A program made the translations under genes and the position numbers. From Leifsonia sp. Leaf264 (GTDB taxonomy: Bacteria; Actinomycetota; Actinomycetes; Actinomycetales; Microbacteriaceae): 64,000 nucleotides of DNA. This document shows, piece after piece, positions 18,191-27,239 of the stretch (positions are counted from its first letter, which is position 1; each line of letters opens with the position of its first letter). Location of the stretch: contig NZ_LMMR01000008.1 in the NCBI RefSeq assembly GCF_001422325.1, positions 124,001-188,000 of the forward strand, given 5' to 3'. The notes below the pieces were generated by a model that saw nothing but the letters and a program-made list of their open reading frames with translations, ran no database searches and was not told the DNA's origin.

Positions 18191-18892
18191 TCAGTGCTCG
18201 TGACCCGGCACGACGAGCTCCACACCGTGCTCACCGTGCGGGTGGGCGTACTGCCCGGCCTCGGTGGCGGCGAGGGCCGGGGTCGCGATGGCCGACACGA
18301 GGGCGGCACTCGCCGCGAACGCCCCGACGAAGCGCCAACCACCGCCCGCGGACGCAGCAGGCGGGGCGGGGACAGCGGACGAAGTCGAACCGGTTGATCC
18401 GGTTACAGTGGTTGCGGCATCCGCGCGCCGCAGCGATCGAGCGCAGATGGCCGCGACGGACAGGGTGAACACGCTCGCAGCCACGAGGGGAAAGAGGGGG
18501 ACGGATGCCGCGGGCTCGGCGGCTCCGACGGCCACGAGCGAGAAGGCCACGGCCACCCAGAGCGCCGACGACGACGCCGACACCACGAGGGCCAGGCGTA
18601 CGAGCAGGAGGCGCGAGGTTCGGAGCACCGCGATGCCCCACGTGATCTCGGCGACGCCGAGCAGCACGAGCGCACCCGCGAGGAAGACGGGGGCGCTCGC
18701 CGCGACGGCGAGATGGACGAGACCCGCGCCCAGGGCCGCGAGCGGTGGCCAGGCCAGGCCCAGCGACGATGCCGACGGGAACGGCGACCTCGTCGACGGG
18801 ACCTGGGCCGGGGTCGTCGCGGCCGGCTCGATCGGGGCGGCCGGGGGGACCGCTCCGATCGAGGGGCGCGGGCGGCTCATCCGAGCGCTCAT
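18191..18892 (-). CDS. Multi-pass membrane protein, unknown function
   Basis: 233 aa with five or six hydrophobic segments (for example LAALGAGLVHLAVAASAPVFLAGALVLLGVAEI, LLLVRLALVVSASSSALWVAVAF). The N-terminus is Pro-rich and the C-terminus has a cleavable-looking or terminal helix (FAASAALVSAIATPALA) followed by a His-rich tail ending HPHGEHGVELVVPGHEH, a possible metal ligand. The ATG at 18892 is chosen because it follows the DUF4383 gene stop by 4 bases; a longer frame runs through that gene. The two probably form an operon. Family not recognised. Confidence 0.65.
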   Translation of the reverse strand: MSARMSRPRPSIGAVPPAAPIEPAATTPAQVPSTRSPFPSASSLGLAWPPLAALGAGLVHLAVAASAPVFLAGALVLLGVAEITWGIAVLRTSRLLLVRLALVVSASSSALWVAVAFSLVAVGAAEPAASVPLFPLVAASVFTLSVAAICARSLRRADAATTVTGSTGSTSSAVPAPPAASAGGGWRFVGAFAASAALVSAIATPALAATEAGQYAHPHGEHGVELVVPGHEH

Positions 18893-18896
18893 GGCG

Positions 18897-19310
18897 TTAT
18901 GCCACGGCCGCGTTCTGACGAACGGCGCGCTCGGCTCCCAGACCGACGCCGAGCAGCAGGATCGCGCTGGCGAGGTGCAGGAAGTGGTCAGGCGTGTTGA
19001 GCGCCAGGATGTTGGCGGAGGTGCCGGCGAGGAAGAAGCCGACGATGCCGAGCAGCAGGTAGGCGGCACCGATCACGGTGTTCACGCCCTTCGCCGCCTT
19101 CACACCCGAGAGGCCGCCGATGAGGAGGACGGCGCCGATGAGCAGGTGGGCGATGTTGTGGAACGGGTTCACCTCGAAGATGCCGAGGAGCAGGCCTCCG
19201 CGGGTGGCGACGAAGTCGACTCCGCTGGTCACGAAGAAGCCGAGCACGCCGACGAGAAGGTAGACGGCTCCGAAGATGACACCGACGATGCGGTTGGGTG
19301 ATGAACTCAT
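18897..19310 (-). CDS. DUF4383 membrane protein
   Basis: 137 aa, four hydrophobic helices. The signature NPFHNIAHLLIGAVLLIGG and LNTPDHFLHLASAILLLGVGLG, with repeated Asn-Pro/His pairs at helix ends, is characteristic of DUF4383 proteins of actinobacteria, whose function is unknown. It is followed after 4 bases by another membrane protein gene on the same strand and is divergent from the beta-lactamase-fold gene. Confidence 0.8.
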   Translation of the reverse strand: MSSSPNRIVGVIFGAVYLLVGVLGFFVTSGVDFVATRGGLLLGIFEVNPFHNIAHLLIGAVLLIGGLSGVKAAKGVNTVIGAAYLLLGIVGFFLAGTSANILALNTPDHFLHLASAILLLGVGLGAERAVRQNAAVA

Positions 19311-19495
19311 GGCTTTCGCCTCCAGTTTCCTGTCGACGCGGCATCCGCCGCGCTGATCATGCGTGACGTCTGTCGCGCTCAGATGGTTCGCCGCGGAGGA
19401 CGGGATCGGATTGGGAGCTGTTCGTTACCCCGTCCGACCGGCCCGGTTCACGCGCGCGGATAAGATCAGGTGAGCGGAACTCGAGGGGGATCGAA

Positions 19496-20770
19496 GTGAC
19501 CGGCAGGACCAGGACTCGTGGCTTCGCCACAGCGGCGATGTTCGCCGCCGTCGCCCTCCTGGCAACGGCCTGCTCCGCCACCGGAGCCGCTCGTGCGGCC
19601 CTCCCCGAGCAGGTCGACACGCCGTTCGACAAGAGCGTTGAGGAATCTCTCAGCGACACCCTGAAGACGGCTGTAGCCCTGTCCGACTCCACCGGCGGCG
19701 TCGCAGGAGTGTGGGCCCCGTGGGCGGGGCAGTGGCTCGCCGCAACAGGCCAGCTCGGCATCAAGGACAAGAAGCCCGTCACCACGGACACGCACTTCCG
19801 CATCGGAGAGCTGACGCAGGGGATGACCTGCACGGTGCTCATGCGTCTCGTCGACGAGAAGACCGTGACGCTCGACGACTTCGTCTCGCATGTGCTCCCG
19901 TCCATCCCGGGAACCGAGGGCATCACCCTCGGGCAGCTCTGCCAGGGCACCTCGGGCATCGCCGACACGCATTCGGCGCTCGGCTCGCAGTTCACGAAGA
20001 ACCCCGAGCGGCCGTGGCCGCCCATCGAGATCGTGTCCAACGCGCTCGCCCTGCCGCGCACCGGCGCCCCCGGCGAGAAGTGGGCGCGGTCGGACGGCGG
20101 CTACATGCTCCTGGGCCTCGCCCTCGAGGCGGCGACGGGGCGCAGCTGGGCGGATCTGGAGAAGCAGTACGTGCTCGATCCGCTCGGACTCGAGCAGACC
20201 GGCATCCCCGCGGACTCCGAGGTGACGGTGCCCGGGGAGCACCCGGCCGGCTACCTCGTCCCGTCAGCAGACGGCGCGCTGAAATGCGATGCCGTGCGTG
20301 ACGTCTCCACGCTCTCGCCGTCGATGGCCGGCACCGCCGGCGGCGCGGTGTCGACCGTCCCCGAGCTCAAGACCCTCGTTCAGTCCCTCGCCTCGGGAAC
20401 GACGCTCACCGAGAAGACCCACACGAAGCAGTGGCAGACGGTGCCTCTCGGCGGCTCGGCACCGCAGTGGGAGGGCAGGGGCTATGGCGGAACCCAGATC
20501 GGCCCGCTGCGCGGAGGCTCGGCCAGCTTCGGCGGCTACATCAGCGCGGCGTACTCGGATCCCGACAGCGGCCTCACCGTCGTCGTCATGCTGAACAACG
20601 CCACGGCCGGCGCCGACTTCGCCCAGAACCTCGCGCTGCAGTTGGCCTCGCTCGGTGCCAGAACCGCCGCCGCGAAGGAGTCGGCGCTCGACAAGCCCGT
20701 CATCGAGCTGCCCTGGTCGGCCGAACAGATGGCCGACAAGCTCAAGGCCGACGCGATCTGCCAGAAGTAG
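19496..20770 (+). CDS. Beta-lactamase/DD-peptidase-fold lipoprotein with degenerate active site
   Basis: 424 aa, GTG start, lipoprotein signal with lipobox ending at ATAC. The body aligns with serine beta-lactamase-fold (class C / R61 DD-peptidase) proteins: FRIGELTQGMTCTVLMRLVDE corresponds to the segment that normally reads FRxGSxTK. Here the catalytic Ser is Glu and the Lys is Gln. The second motif YxN reads RSD (KWARSDGGYMLLG) and the third, HxG, reads RGG (LRGGSASFGGYIS). All three catalytic motifs are lost while the fold-forming residues remain, so it is probably a non-catalytic binding or scaffold protein on the outer membrane face. No frameshift or stop is present. Confidence 0.8.
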   Translation: MTGRTRTRGFATAAMFAAVALLATACSATGAARAALPEQVDTPFDKSVEESLSDTLKTAVALSDSTGGVAGVWAPWAGQWLAATGQLGIKDKKPVTTDTHFRIGELTQGMTCTVLMRLVDEKTVTLDDFVSHVLPSIPGTEGITLGQLCQGTSGIADTHSALGSQFTKNPERPWPPIEIVSNALALPRTGAPGEKWARSDGGYMLLGLALEAATGRSWADLEKQYVLDPLGLEQTGIPADSEVTVPGEHPAGYLVPSADGALKCDAVRDVSTLSPSMAGTAGGAVSTVPELKTLVQSLASGTTLTEKTHTKQWQTVPLGGSAPQWEGRGYGGTQIGPLRGGSASFGGYISAAYSDPDSGLTVVVMLNNATAGADFAQNLALQLASLGARTAAAKESALDKPVIELPWSAEQMADKLKADAICQK

Positions 20771-20851
20771 CGTTCGTCGGACCGCCGGGTCGGAGCCGCC
20801 CGGGCGCATGGTGTGCGAGCGACTGTCGGCCGATGCTGCGACCATGGCCTG

Positions 20852-22966
20852 ATGACCGAATCGACGAAGGATGCAGCGCTCGAGGTGCTGCGACGGCTGG
20901 TCGGCAATGACAAGGCCGACTTCCACGACGGCCAGTTCGAGGCGATCGAGACTCTCGTCGACGCCCGCCGACGGGCCCTCGTCGTGCAGCGCACGGGCTG
21001 GGGGAAGTCGGCCGTCTACTTCGTCGCCACGCTGCTTCTGCGCCAACGTGGCGCCGGCCCCACCATCCTGGTGTCCCCGCTGCTCGCCCTCATGCGCGAC
21101 CAGATCGCCGCCGCCGCCCGCGCCGGGGTGCGTGCCGTCGCCATCAACTCCACGAACGCTCACGAGTGGGACGACGTGCTGGCCCAGCTGGCCGCCGACG
21201 AGGTCGACGTGCTGCTGGTCTCGCCTGAGCGCCTGAACAACCCCTCGTTCCGCGAGCAGCAGCTTCCCGCCCTGGTGCAGCGCGTCGGCCTGCTCGTCGT
21301 CGACGAGGCGCACTGCATCAGCGACTGGGGCCACGACTTCAGGCCCGACTACAGGCGACTACGTGAGCTCATTGCCCGCATGCCGGCGTCGGTCCCCGTG
21401 CTCGCGACGACGGCCACGGCCAACAGCCGCGTCGTCGCCGACGTGGCCGAGCAGCTCGGCGCCGGTGCCGACGGCACGGCGGTCGACGTCGTGACGATCC
21501 GGGGTCCGCTCGCGCGAGCCTCGCTGCGCCTCGGCGTGCTGCGCCTGCCCGACGCCCAGGCCCGGCTGGCCTGGCTGCTCAGCCATCTGGGCGAGCTTCC
21601 GGCATCCGGCATCATCTACACGCTCACCGTGGCCGCCGCCGAAGACACCGCCAGGCTGCTGCGTCAGGCCGGCCATGATGTGCGGGCCTACACCGGCCAG
21701 ACCGACCCGGCCGAGCGCGAGGAGTCGGAGGGCATGCTCAAGCGCAATGAGGTGAAGGCGCTCATCGCGACGAGCGCTCTCGGCATGGGCTTCGACAAGC
21801 CCGACCTCGGATTCGTGCTGCACCTCGGCGCACCCTCGTCGCCCGTCGCCTACTACCAGCAGGTCGGCCGAGCCGGCCGTGCCACGGCGAACGCCGACGT
21901 GCTGCTGCTGCCGGGCCGAGAGGACCCCGACATCTGGCACTACTTCGCCACGGCCTCGATGCCCAACCAGATCCGCGCCGAGCGCGTGATCGCCGAGCTC
22001 GCAGCATCATCGACGCCGACGTCGACCCCGGCGCTCGAGGCCCTGGTCGACATCCGTCGCACCCCGCTCGAACTGCTGCTCAAGGTGCTCGACGTCGACG
22101 GTGCCGTCAAGCGCGTGCAGGGTGGCTGGGTCGCCACCGGTCAACCGTGGACCTACGACGCCGAGCGCTACGCGCGCATCGCGGCCGAACGCACGGCCGA
22201 GCAGCAGCACATGCTCGACTACGAGACGACGACGGGATGCCGCATGGAGTTCCTGCAGCGTGCGCTCGACGACGAGACCGCCGCGCCGTGCGGCCGCTGC
22301 GACAACTGCGCCGGGGTCTGGTTCCCGCAGGACCTCGCCGAGGGAGCCGCCGCGACGGCATCGACGGCCCTCGATCGCGTCGGTGTTCCCATCGATCCAC
22401 GGGCGCAATGGCCGACGGGCGCCGACAAGCTCGGTGTGCCGGTGAAGGGACGGATCCCGGCGGAGGAACGGATGCTCGAGGGTCGCGCCCTCGCCCGGCT
22501 CACCGACCTGGGCTGGGGCGGAACCCTGCGCAGCACCTTCGCCGCGGGAGCCCCCGATGCGCCGGTGACGCCGGCGCTCCTCGACGCGTGCGTGCGGGTG
22601 CTGGCCGAGTGGGGCTGGAGCGACAGGCCCGTAGGCGTCATCGCCATGCCGTCGCGGCGGCATCCGCTCCTCGTCGACTCCCTCGCCCGGGGACTCGCGT
22701 CGGTCGGCCGCCTGCCCTACCTCGGCGAGCTCGGAACCCGCAACGGTGGACCGACGGGAGAGCCCGGCGGCAACAGCGTGTACAGGCTCGGAGGACTGTG
22801 GGATCGCTTCGACAGCTCCACCCTCGACCTGGCGGCGGCGTCAGGCCCCGTGCTCCTCGTCGACGATCTCGTCGACAGCCGCTGGACCATCACAGTGGCC
22901 GCGCGGGAGCTGCGGCGCGCCGGCGTTCCGGCCGTGCTGCCGTTCGTGCTGGCGCTGCGCGGTTAG
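20852..22966 (+). CDS. RecQ-family DNA helicase with C-terminal phosphoribosyltransferase-like domain
   Basis: 704 aa. Helicase lobes: RTGWGKSAVYF (Walker A, Lys52), VSPLLALMRDQ, DEAHCISDWGHDFRPDYRRL (DEAH), TATANSRV, IYTLTVAAAEDTARLL, and ATSALGMGFDKPDLGFVLHLGAPSSPVAYYQQVGRAGRA (motifs V-VI). A zinc-binding Cys cluster follows near residue 480 (CGRCDNC). The last 150 residues are not RecQ HRDC but resemble a PRTase fold, with VLLVDDLVDSRWTITVA (about 667-683) as the PRPP-loop-like motif. The start at 20852 is preferred over an in-frame 20813. Such fusions occur in actinobacteria; the role of the tail is unknown. Confidence 0.85.
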   Translation: MTESTKDAALEVLRRLVGNDKADFHDGQFEAIETLVDARRRALVVQRTGWGKSAVYFVATLLLRQRGAGPTILVSPLLALMRDQIAAAARAGVRAVAINSTNAHEWDDVLAQLAADEVDVLLVSPERLNNPSFREQQLPALVQRVGLLVVDEAHCISDWGHDFRPDYRRLRELIARMPASVPVLATTATANSRVVADVAEQLGAGADGTAVDVVTIRGPLARASLRLGVLRLPDAQARLAWLLSHLGELPASGIIYTLTVAAAEDTARLLRQAGHDVRAYTGQTDPAEREESEGMLKRNEVKALIATSALGMGFDKPDLGFVLHLGAPSSPVAYYQQVGRAGRATANADVLLLPGREDPDIWHYFATASMPNQIRAERVIAELAASSTPTSTPALEALVDIRRTPLELLLKVLDVDGAVKRVQGGWVATGQPWTYDAERYARIAAERTAEQQHMLDYETTTGCRMEFLQRALDDETAAPCGRCDNCAGVWFPQDLAEGAAATASTALDRVGVPIDPRAQWPTGADKLGVPVKGRIPAEERMLEGRALARLTDLGWGGTLRSTFAAGAPDAPVTPALLDACVRVLAEWGWSDRPVGVIAMPSRRHPLLVDSLARGLASVGRLPYLGELGTRNGGPTGEPGGNSVYRLGGLWDRFDSSTLDLAAASGPVLLVDDLVDSRWTITVAARELRRAGVPAVLPFVLALRG

Positions 22967-22985
22967 AGCTCGGACCGCCGCGGCC

Positions 22986-23831
22986 TCAGGGTGCGACAGC
23001 GTAGGGAGAGACAGGCCAGGTCAACGCCGCGATCCTGGCCTGACCCTTCACGCTCGGATGGAAGTAGTCGAGCGTCGAGATGTCGGCTGAGGTGAATGCG
23101 TAGCCTGCCAGGGCGCCGCGGTCGGTGCTGCAGCCGGCGAAGCTCGCGCACACCCGCACGAGAGCCGCGTTGAACTCGGTCACACGCTGTTGGACTGCAT
23201 CCCGTCGCGCAGTGTCCGTGGCTGACGTGCTCGTGGGCCGGGCGAGCATGGACTGGCAGATCCGGGCGCTTGCCCACACGAGACGGGCCCCCAGCTTGCC
23301 CTTGTTCACGGCCCACAACGTCTTCAGGTTCGGCACGCTCGCCACGAAGACCCTGGTCGATGGAAGCGAGGTGGCGATGAGGGCCACAGCCGCCCGCACG
23401 TTCGCCTCGTAGGTGGCGACAGGCGTCATCGCGGCGACAGTCGGGGTGCACGCGTCGTTCGCACCGATCTCGATGGTCACGTACTGCGCCTTCTGCGCGA
23501 CGGCCTTCTGCGCCTGCGCGAGCAGGCTGGCCGAGGTGCTGCCCGAGACGGCGTCGTTCGAGACGACCAGAGTGGTGGCGCCGGCTGACCGCAGTCGGCT
23601 GGCATGGGACACCACCGATGTCGAGGTCCCCGTCGACCAGCTGTTCGCCGGGCAGTCCTTGTAGCCGCAGCTGTCGAGCGCCTGCGTGATCGAATCGCCG
23701 AGTGCGGCCATCGATCCCGGTGGCGGAGTGGCCGCCTGGGCGCCGACCGAACCGAACAGGCCGGAGACGACGAGGACGGCCGCCGTGGCGACGGAGAGCG
23801 AGAGGGTGTGGAGGTTCCGCTGGAGTGACAT
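22986..23831 (-). CDS. Secreted SGNH/GDSL-type hydrolase
   Basis: 281 aa. A Sec signal peptide (about 1-32, ending GSVGAQAA) is followed by a SGNH hydrolase domain: block I ALGDSITQ (nucleophile Ser), block III IEIGANDACTP (Asn), and block V DYFHPSVKG (Asp-His pair). Ten or so Cys residues, including CGYKDCPANSW, suggest disulphides in the exported enzyme. Family members hydrolyse lipids, acylated sugars or peptidoglycan-linked esters. The start at 23831 matches the signal peptide; the frame extends 38 codons further upstream without support. Confidence 0.87.
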   Translation of the reverse strand: MSLQRNLHTLSLSVATAAVLVVSGLFGSVGAQAATPPPGSMAALGDSITQALDSCGYKDCPANSWSTGTSTSVVSHASRLRSAGATTLVVSNDAVSGSTSASLLAQAQKAVAQKAQYVTIEIGANDACTPTVAAMTPVATYEANVRAAVALIATSLPSTRVFVASVPNLKTLWAVNKGKLGARLVWASARICQSMLARPTSTSATDTARRDAVQQRVTEFNAALVRVCASFAGCSTDRGALAGYAFTSADISTLDYFHPSVKGQARIAALTWPVSPYAVAP

Positions 23832-24051
23832 GGCACGTCCTTGTGCGTGGAGGGAACAGCGAGAGAGACGTTCGGGTCGACGGACTGTCGCGAGGGCATC
23901 ACCAGATGCTGTCTGCACCGTACTCCTGTGACGGCACCCCCACAACGAGACGATTCAGAGCGGTGCCGGGCGTTTCCCCAGCCGCCCCTTGATAGCGTCG
24001 CGGAGGCGATCTGCCAGCATCACCATCACCATCCTGCCGAGACTTCCGTAC

Positions 24052-25032
24052 ATGAATCCCCCGCCCCCGCGCCCCCGGCCGACGTCGACGACGCCCCCGC
24101 CTCCGTCGTCGCGTTCGACGCGCGTCGCGTCGACCCCGTCCGGCCCGACGCGTCGTCTGCGCCGGCGAGCCGTCGCCGTCGCCTCGGTGCTCGCCGCCTC
24201 CCTGATCGCCATCGTCAGTGTCGCCGTCGGCGCCGGCATCTCCGGCCCCGATGCCGGTGGTCCGGCTGCGCAGGGCGCTGCGGCGGAATCGGTCGCGACG
24301 GATGCCGCTTCAGCGCCGACGCCGTCGCCGACGTCGATGCCGACCGACGTCGCCCCGAGCGAGAACCCGACCACGTCGGCGACGCCCAGCGCGAGCCCGA
24401 CCGCCACACCGGACTCCACGACGACGCCGGCTCCCGTCGGCACGGCACTGGCGGCCCTGGAGACCCTGCAGATCAAGGGTCGCGCCCCGAAGACCGGCTA
24501 CGACCGCGAGGGCGACTTCGGCAACGCCTGGAAGGACGTCGACCACAACGGCTGCGACACCCGCAACGACGTCCTCGCCCGCGACCTCACAGAGATCGCG
24601 ACGTCGGGACCCTGCAAGGTCATGACGGGAATCCTGGTCTCGCCGTACACCGGCACGACCATCGACTTCGTGCGCGGACAGGGCACGAGCGCGCTCGTGC
24701 AGATCGACCACCTCGTCGCGCTGTCGAACGCCTGGCAGACCGGGGCCCAGCAGCTGACGCAGGCTCAGCGCGAGGCCCTGGCGAACGATCCGCTCAACCT
24801 GCTGGCCGTCGACGGGCACTCCAACATGCAGAAGGGCGACGGCGACGCGGCGACCTGGCTGCCGGCGCAGAAGTCGATCCGCTGCAGCTACGTCGCCAGG
24901 CAGGTCTCGGTGAAGTCCGTCTACGGGTTGTGGGTGACGCAGGCGGAGCACGACGCCATCGAGCGCATCCTCGACACCTGCCCCACCCAGAAGGCGTATC
25001 CGGCGACCGCCGACCTGCTTCCGAAGGTCTGA
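24052..25032 (+). CDS. Exported HNH-type endonuclease family protein (DUF1524/GmrSD-like)
   Basis: 326 aa. A basic Pro/Thr/Arg-rich N-terminus precedes a transmembrane or signal helix (AVAVASVLAASLIAIVSVAVGAGI), then a Ser/Thr/Pro linker (about 80-130) and a C-terminal domain typical of secreted DUF1524 proteins: YDREGDFGNAWKDVDHNGCDTRND, VQIDHLVALSNAW (Asp-His pair of the HNH-like site) and DPLNLLAVDGHSNMQKGDGDAATW (Asn and second His/Lys). The family is widespread in actinobacteria and is thought to be an extracellular nuclease. An in-frame TTG at 23989 is an alternative start. Confidence 0.82.
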   Translation: MNPPPPRPRPTSTTPPPPSSRSTRVASTPSGPTRRLRRRAVAVASVLAASLIAIVSVAVGAGISGPDAGGPAAQGAAAESVATDAASAPTPSPTSMPTDVAPSENPTTSATPSASPTATPDSTTTPAPVGTALAALETLQIKGRAPKTGYDREGDFGNAWKDVDHNGCDTRNDVLARDLTEIATSGPCKVMTGILVSPYTGTTIDFVRGQGTSALVQIDHLVALSNAWQTGAQQLTQAQREALANDPLNLLAVDGHSNMQKGDGDAATWLPAQKSIRCSYVARQVSVKSVYGLWVTQAEHDAIERILDTCPTQKAYPATADLLPKV

Positions 25033-25037
25033 GCTGG

Positions 25038-26000
25038 TCAGCGAGCGGAGATCGCCGGAGGCGCCGTCAGCGATGCGAGCTCCCACTGCCGCACCCGCAG
25101 GCGGCGGGTGGCGGAACAGGTCGAGAGCAGCGGCTCGGACTCGGTCTCGGCGAGCTCGACGGTCACGGGGCCGGCATCCGTCCCCAACGTCACGGTCCAG
25201 CCGCCCCCGGTCGCCGTCCCAGATCGCTCGGCCAGGGGCGGGTACGCGTCGATTCCGTCGTCGCCGAGAGCCAGACGCGCGTAGTGCTGCGCCGCCTGAA
25301 CCGGATGCGACAGTGAGCTGCGGCCGCGGTAGTGCTCCTCGACCACCCGCCCGTCGAGGTAGGCCTCGCCGATCCGCACCGCATCATCGTCATCGGCGTT
25401 GCCGTAGTAGAGGCCGTGCGGCAGCATCACGAGGGTGCCGGCGAAACGGTCGCCGCCGAGGTGCGAGCACTCCCACGTCTCCTCGGGGAAGGCCCGCGAC
25501 AGCGTCGTGACGACCTGGCGTCCACGCACGGCGCAGCACTGGTCGTGACGCGCGTGGGCGCAGACGGCGAAGATCCTCCGGTCGGATGCCACTCCCGTCG
25601 AGCCGTCGAGCGGCACGTCGAGCAGGTCCTCCGGCCTGTCGACGGATCCCCATCGCACCGACTCGTGGCCGGGACGGGAATCGACACTCGCCCACGACCA
25701 TGTGGTCTGCTCAGGTCGGCGTCCGGTGCGTCTGATGGCGAGAGCTCGCATGCCGGCGCCCTCGATGCGGTGGATCAGCGCCCGCCCGAGAGTGGTGTCG
25801 AACGGGGGATCGAGGAACGCGCGGGAGCCCCACGGCCCCGAGATCTCGATGAGGAACCACTGCAGGCCCCGCGAACCCGTGCCGGCCAGGGCGTCGCCAC
25901 GCTGCCGGGCCCGGTCGCTGCACGGCTGCCATCCGCCATCGCCGAAGGGTTCGTCGGCGTCGTCGGCGGTCACGGTGCTCCCGGCCGTCACTGGAGCCAC
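25038..26000 (-). CDS. Sucrase/ferredoxin-like protein (thioredoxin-fold [2Fe-2S] type)
   Basis: 320 aa, family PF06999 (sucrase/ferredoxin-like). The Cys/His signature is clear: FAVCAHARHDQCCAVRG and ETWECSHLGGDRFAGTLVMLPHGLYYGN, the pattern expected for a thioredoxin-like ferredoxin fold that may carry an iron-sulphur cluster. Its start overlaps the cupin gene stop by 13 bases, so it is the third gene of a coupled operon (repeat protein, cupin oxygenase, this). An electron-transfer role for the oxygenase is an inference from this pairing. The stop lies 5 bases from the convergent HNH gene. Confidence 0.82.
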   Translation of the reverse strand: MAPVTAGSTVTADDADEPFGDGGWQPCSDRARQRGDALAGTGSRGLQWFLIEISGPWGSRAFLDPPFDTTLGRALIHRIEGAGMRALAIRRTGRRPEQTTWSWASVDSRPGHESVRWGSVDRPEDLLDVPLDGSTGVASDRRIFAVCAHARHDQCCAVRGRQVVTTLSRAFPEETWECSHLGGDRFAGTLVMLPHGLYYGNADDDDAVRIGEAYLDGRVVEEHYRGRSSLSHPVQAAQHYARLALGDDGIDAYPPLAERSGTATGGGWTVTLGTDAGPVTVELAETESEPLLSTCSATRRLRVRQWELASLTAPPAISAR

Positions 26001-27238
26001 ACGAGGAAGCCCTCGCGCAGCAGCCGTCGCACCACGACGACGGCGTCGGCCTCATCGAGGCCGGGAAGCTCGGAGACCACGCTCTCGCGTCCGGTGATGA
26101 GGTGGTGCAGCGCCGCGCCGGCCTCCCCGGGCAGTGACAGCGTCGCGAGCCGGGAGACCACCCGCACCCGGCCGTCGGCCTCGTGGAGTCGGGCGCCCAG
26201 CGATCCGCGCCACCGCACCCGGCTCGCGCCGTCGAGCCTGGCCGCAGCCGCGACCGTGGCGAGAGGTGCGATCGGCTCGGGGCGGGTGGCGTCGGTCAGC
26301 CTGGATGCCAGGCGGCGTGCGACCCTGCCCGTCGTGTCGGCATCCGCCATCGACGCGCCCAGCACGCCGAGCAGGTCCTGGAGGGTCTGCTCGACGATGG
26401 TCCGCATCGACGCCGGGTCGTCCAGGTCGATGCCGAGCGGAAGGGATGAGCGCAGGGCGGGGGAGTCGCCGGCGACGGAGACGAGGGTCTGCACGATGTC
26501 GGCTCGCGTGTACGCGGCCATGCCGATCGTGAGATGCACCGAGGTGTCGCCGAGGGCCTCGGCCGAGTGGATCCAGCCGCGGGGCAGGTAGAGCACGTCG
26601 CCCGGACGCAGCACGGCATCGATCACCGGCTCGTGCGAGGCCGCCTCGCCGACGGCTTCGCTGTGATCGCTCCACGGCTGGTCGCGCAGCGGATCGATGT
26701 GAACGGGCGCGTGGATGCGCCAGTGCTTCTCGCCGCTGATCTGCAGCACGAAGACGTCGTGCACGTCGTAGTGCGGGTCGAAGCCGCGGGACGACGCCGG
26801 CGTGACGTAGGCGTTTACCTGCGCCGGATGCCCGATGTCGTCGATGAGGCGCCGGGTGAAGTCGATCAGCGGCGGCCACAGCCTGTGCAGGCCCTGCAGC
26901 ACGATCGTGGCTCCGCCGGCGAACTCCGCCAGCACCTTGTCGGAGCTGACCTGGTCGCCGATCTCGGCGCCGAAACCGCCCGGGGCGGTGTACGAGGCCG
27001 GCTTCAACACCGAGCCCTCGTGCGCCATACGGATGAACGGCGTGCGCAGCCCGCGTTCGGTCACCAGTTCGTCGACGGCATCCGTGGAGAACAGGTCGTC
27101 GAAGGTGCCGGACAACGTCGCGGCCTCCGACAGGAGCGGTTTCCGACCCCAGTAGTCACGGGCGAACTCGTCGACCGGAATTCGGATGCAGCGCGAAAGC
27201 GCGGGCCGGTCGCCCGGCCCGCGTTCCGTGTCGTTCAT
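25988..27238 (-). CDS. JmjC/cupin-4 family 2-oxoglutarate oxygenase (ROX-like)
   Basis: 416 aa. Fe(II)/2-oxoglutarate hydroxylase of the cupin-4 (ribosomal oxygenase, YcfD/MINA53-like) family. N-terminal EFARDYWGRKPLL, metal site H156-Y-D158 (DPHYDVHDVFVLQISGEKHWRIH) and second His224 in PGDVLYLPRGWIHSA; a C-terminal dimerisation and winged-helix region follows. Known members beta-hydroxylate Arg or His in ribosomal proteins. The ATG at 27238 comes one base after the stop of the repeat-protein gene (TGAGATG) with no ribosome site of its own, so it should depend on reinitiation; an alternative ATG at 27268 lies within that gene. Its partner protein contains repeated Asn, His and Asp, possible hydroxylation targets. 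Confidence 0.85.
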   Translation of the reverse strand: MNDTERGPGDRPALSRCIRIPVDEFARDYWGRKPLLSEAATLSGTFDDLFSTDAVDELVTERGLRTPFIRMAHEGSVLKPASYTAPGGFGAEIGDQVSSDKVLAEFAGGATIVLQGLHRLWPPLIDFTRRLIDDIGHPAQVNAYVTPASSRGFDPHYDVHDVFVLQISGEKHWRIHAPVHIDPLRDQPWSDHSEAVGEAASHEPVIDAVLRPGDVLYLPRGWIHSAEALGDTSVHLTIGMAAYTRADIVQTLVSVAGDSPALRSSLPLGIDLDDPASMRTIVEQTLQDLLGVLGASMADADTTGRVARRLASRLTDATRPEPIAPLATVAAAARLDGASRVRWRGSLGARLHEADGRVRVVSRLATLSLPGEAGAALHHLITGRESVVSELPGLDEADAVVVVRRLLREGFLVWLQ

Positions 27239-27239
27239 C

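Noticed and set aside
23841-25316. 491-residue open frame over the HNH gene
   Set aside because: Composition is frame-shadow type; the overlapping frame at 24052-25032 has the DUF1524 motifs.
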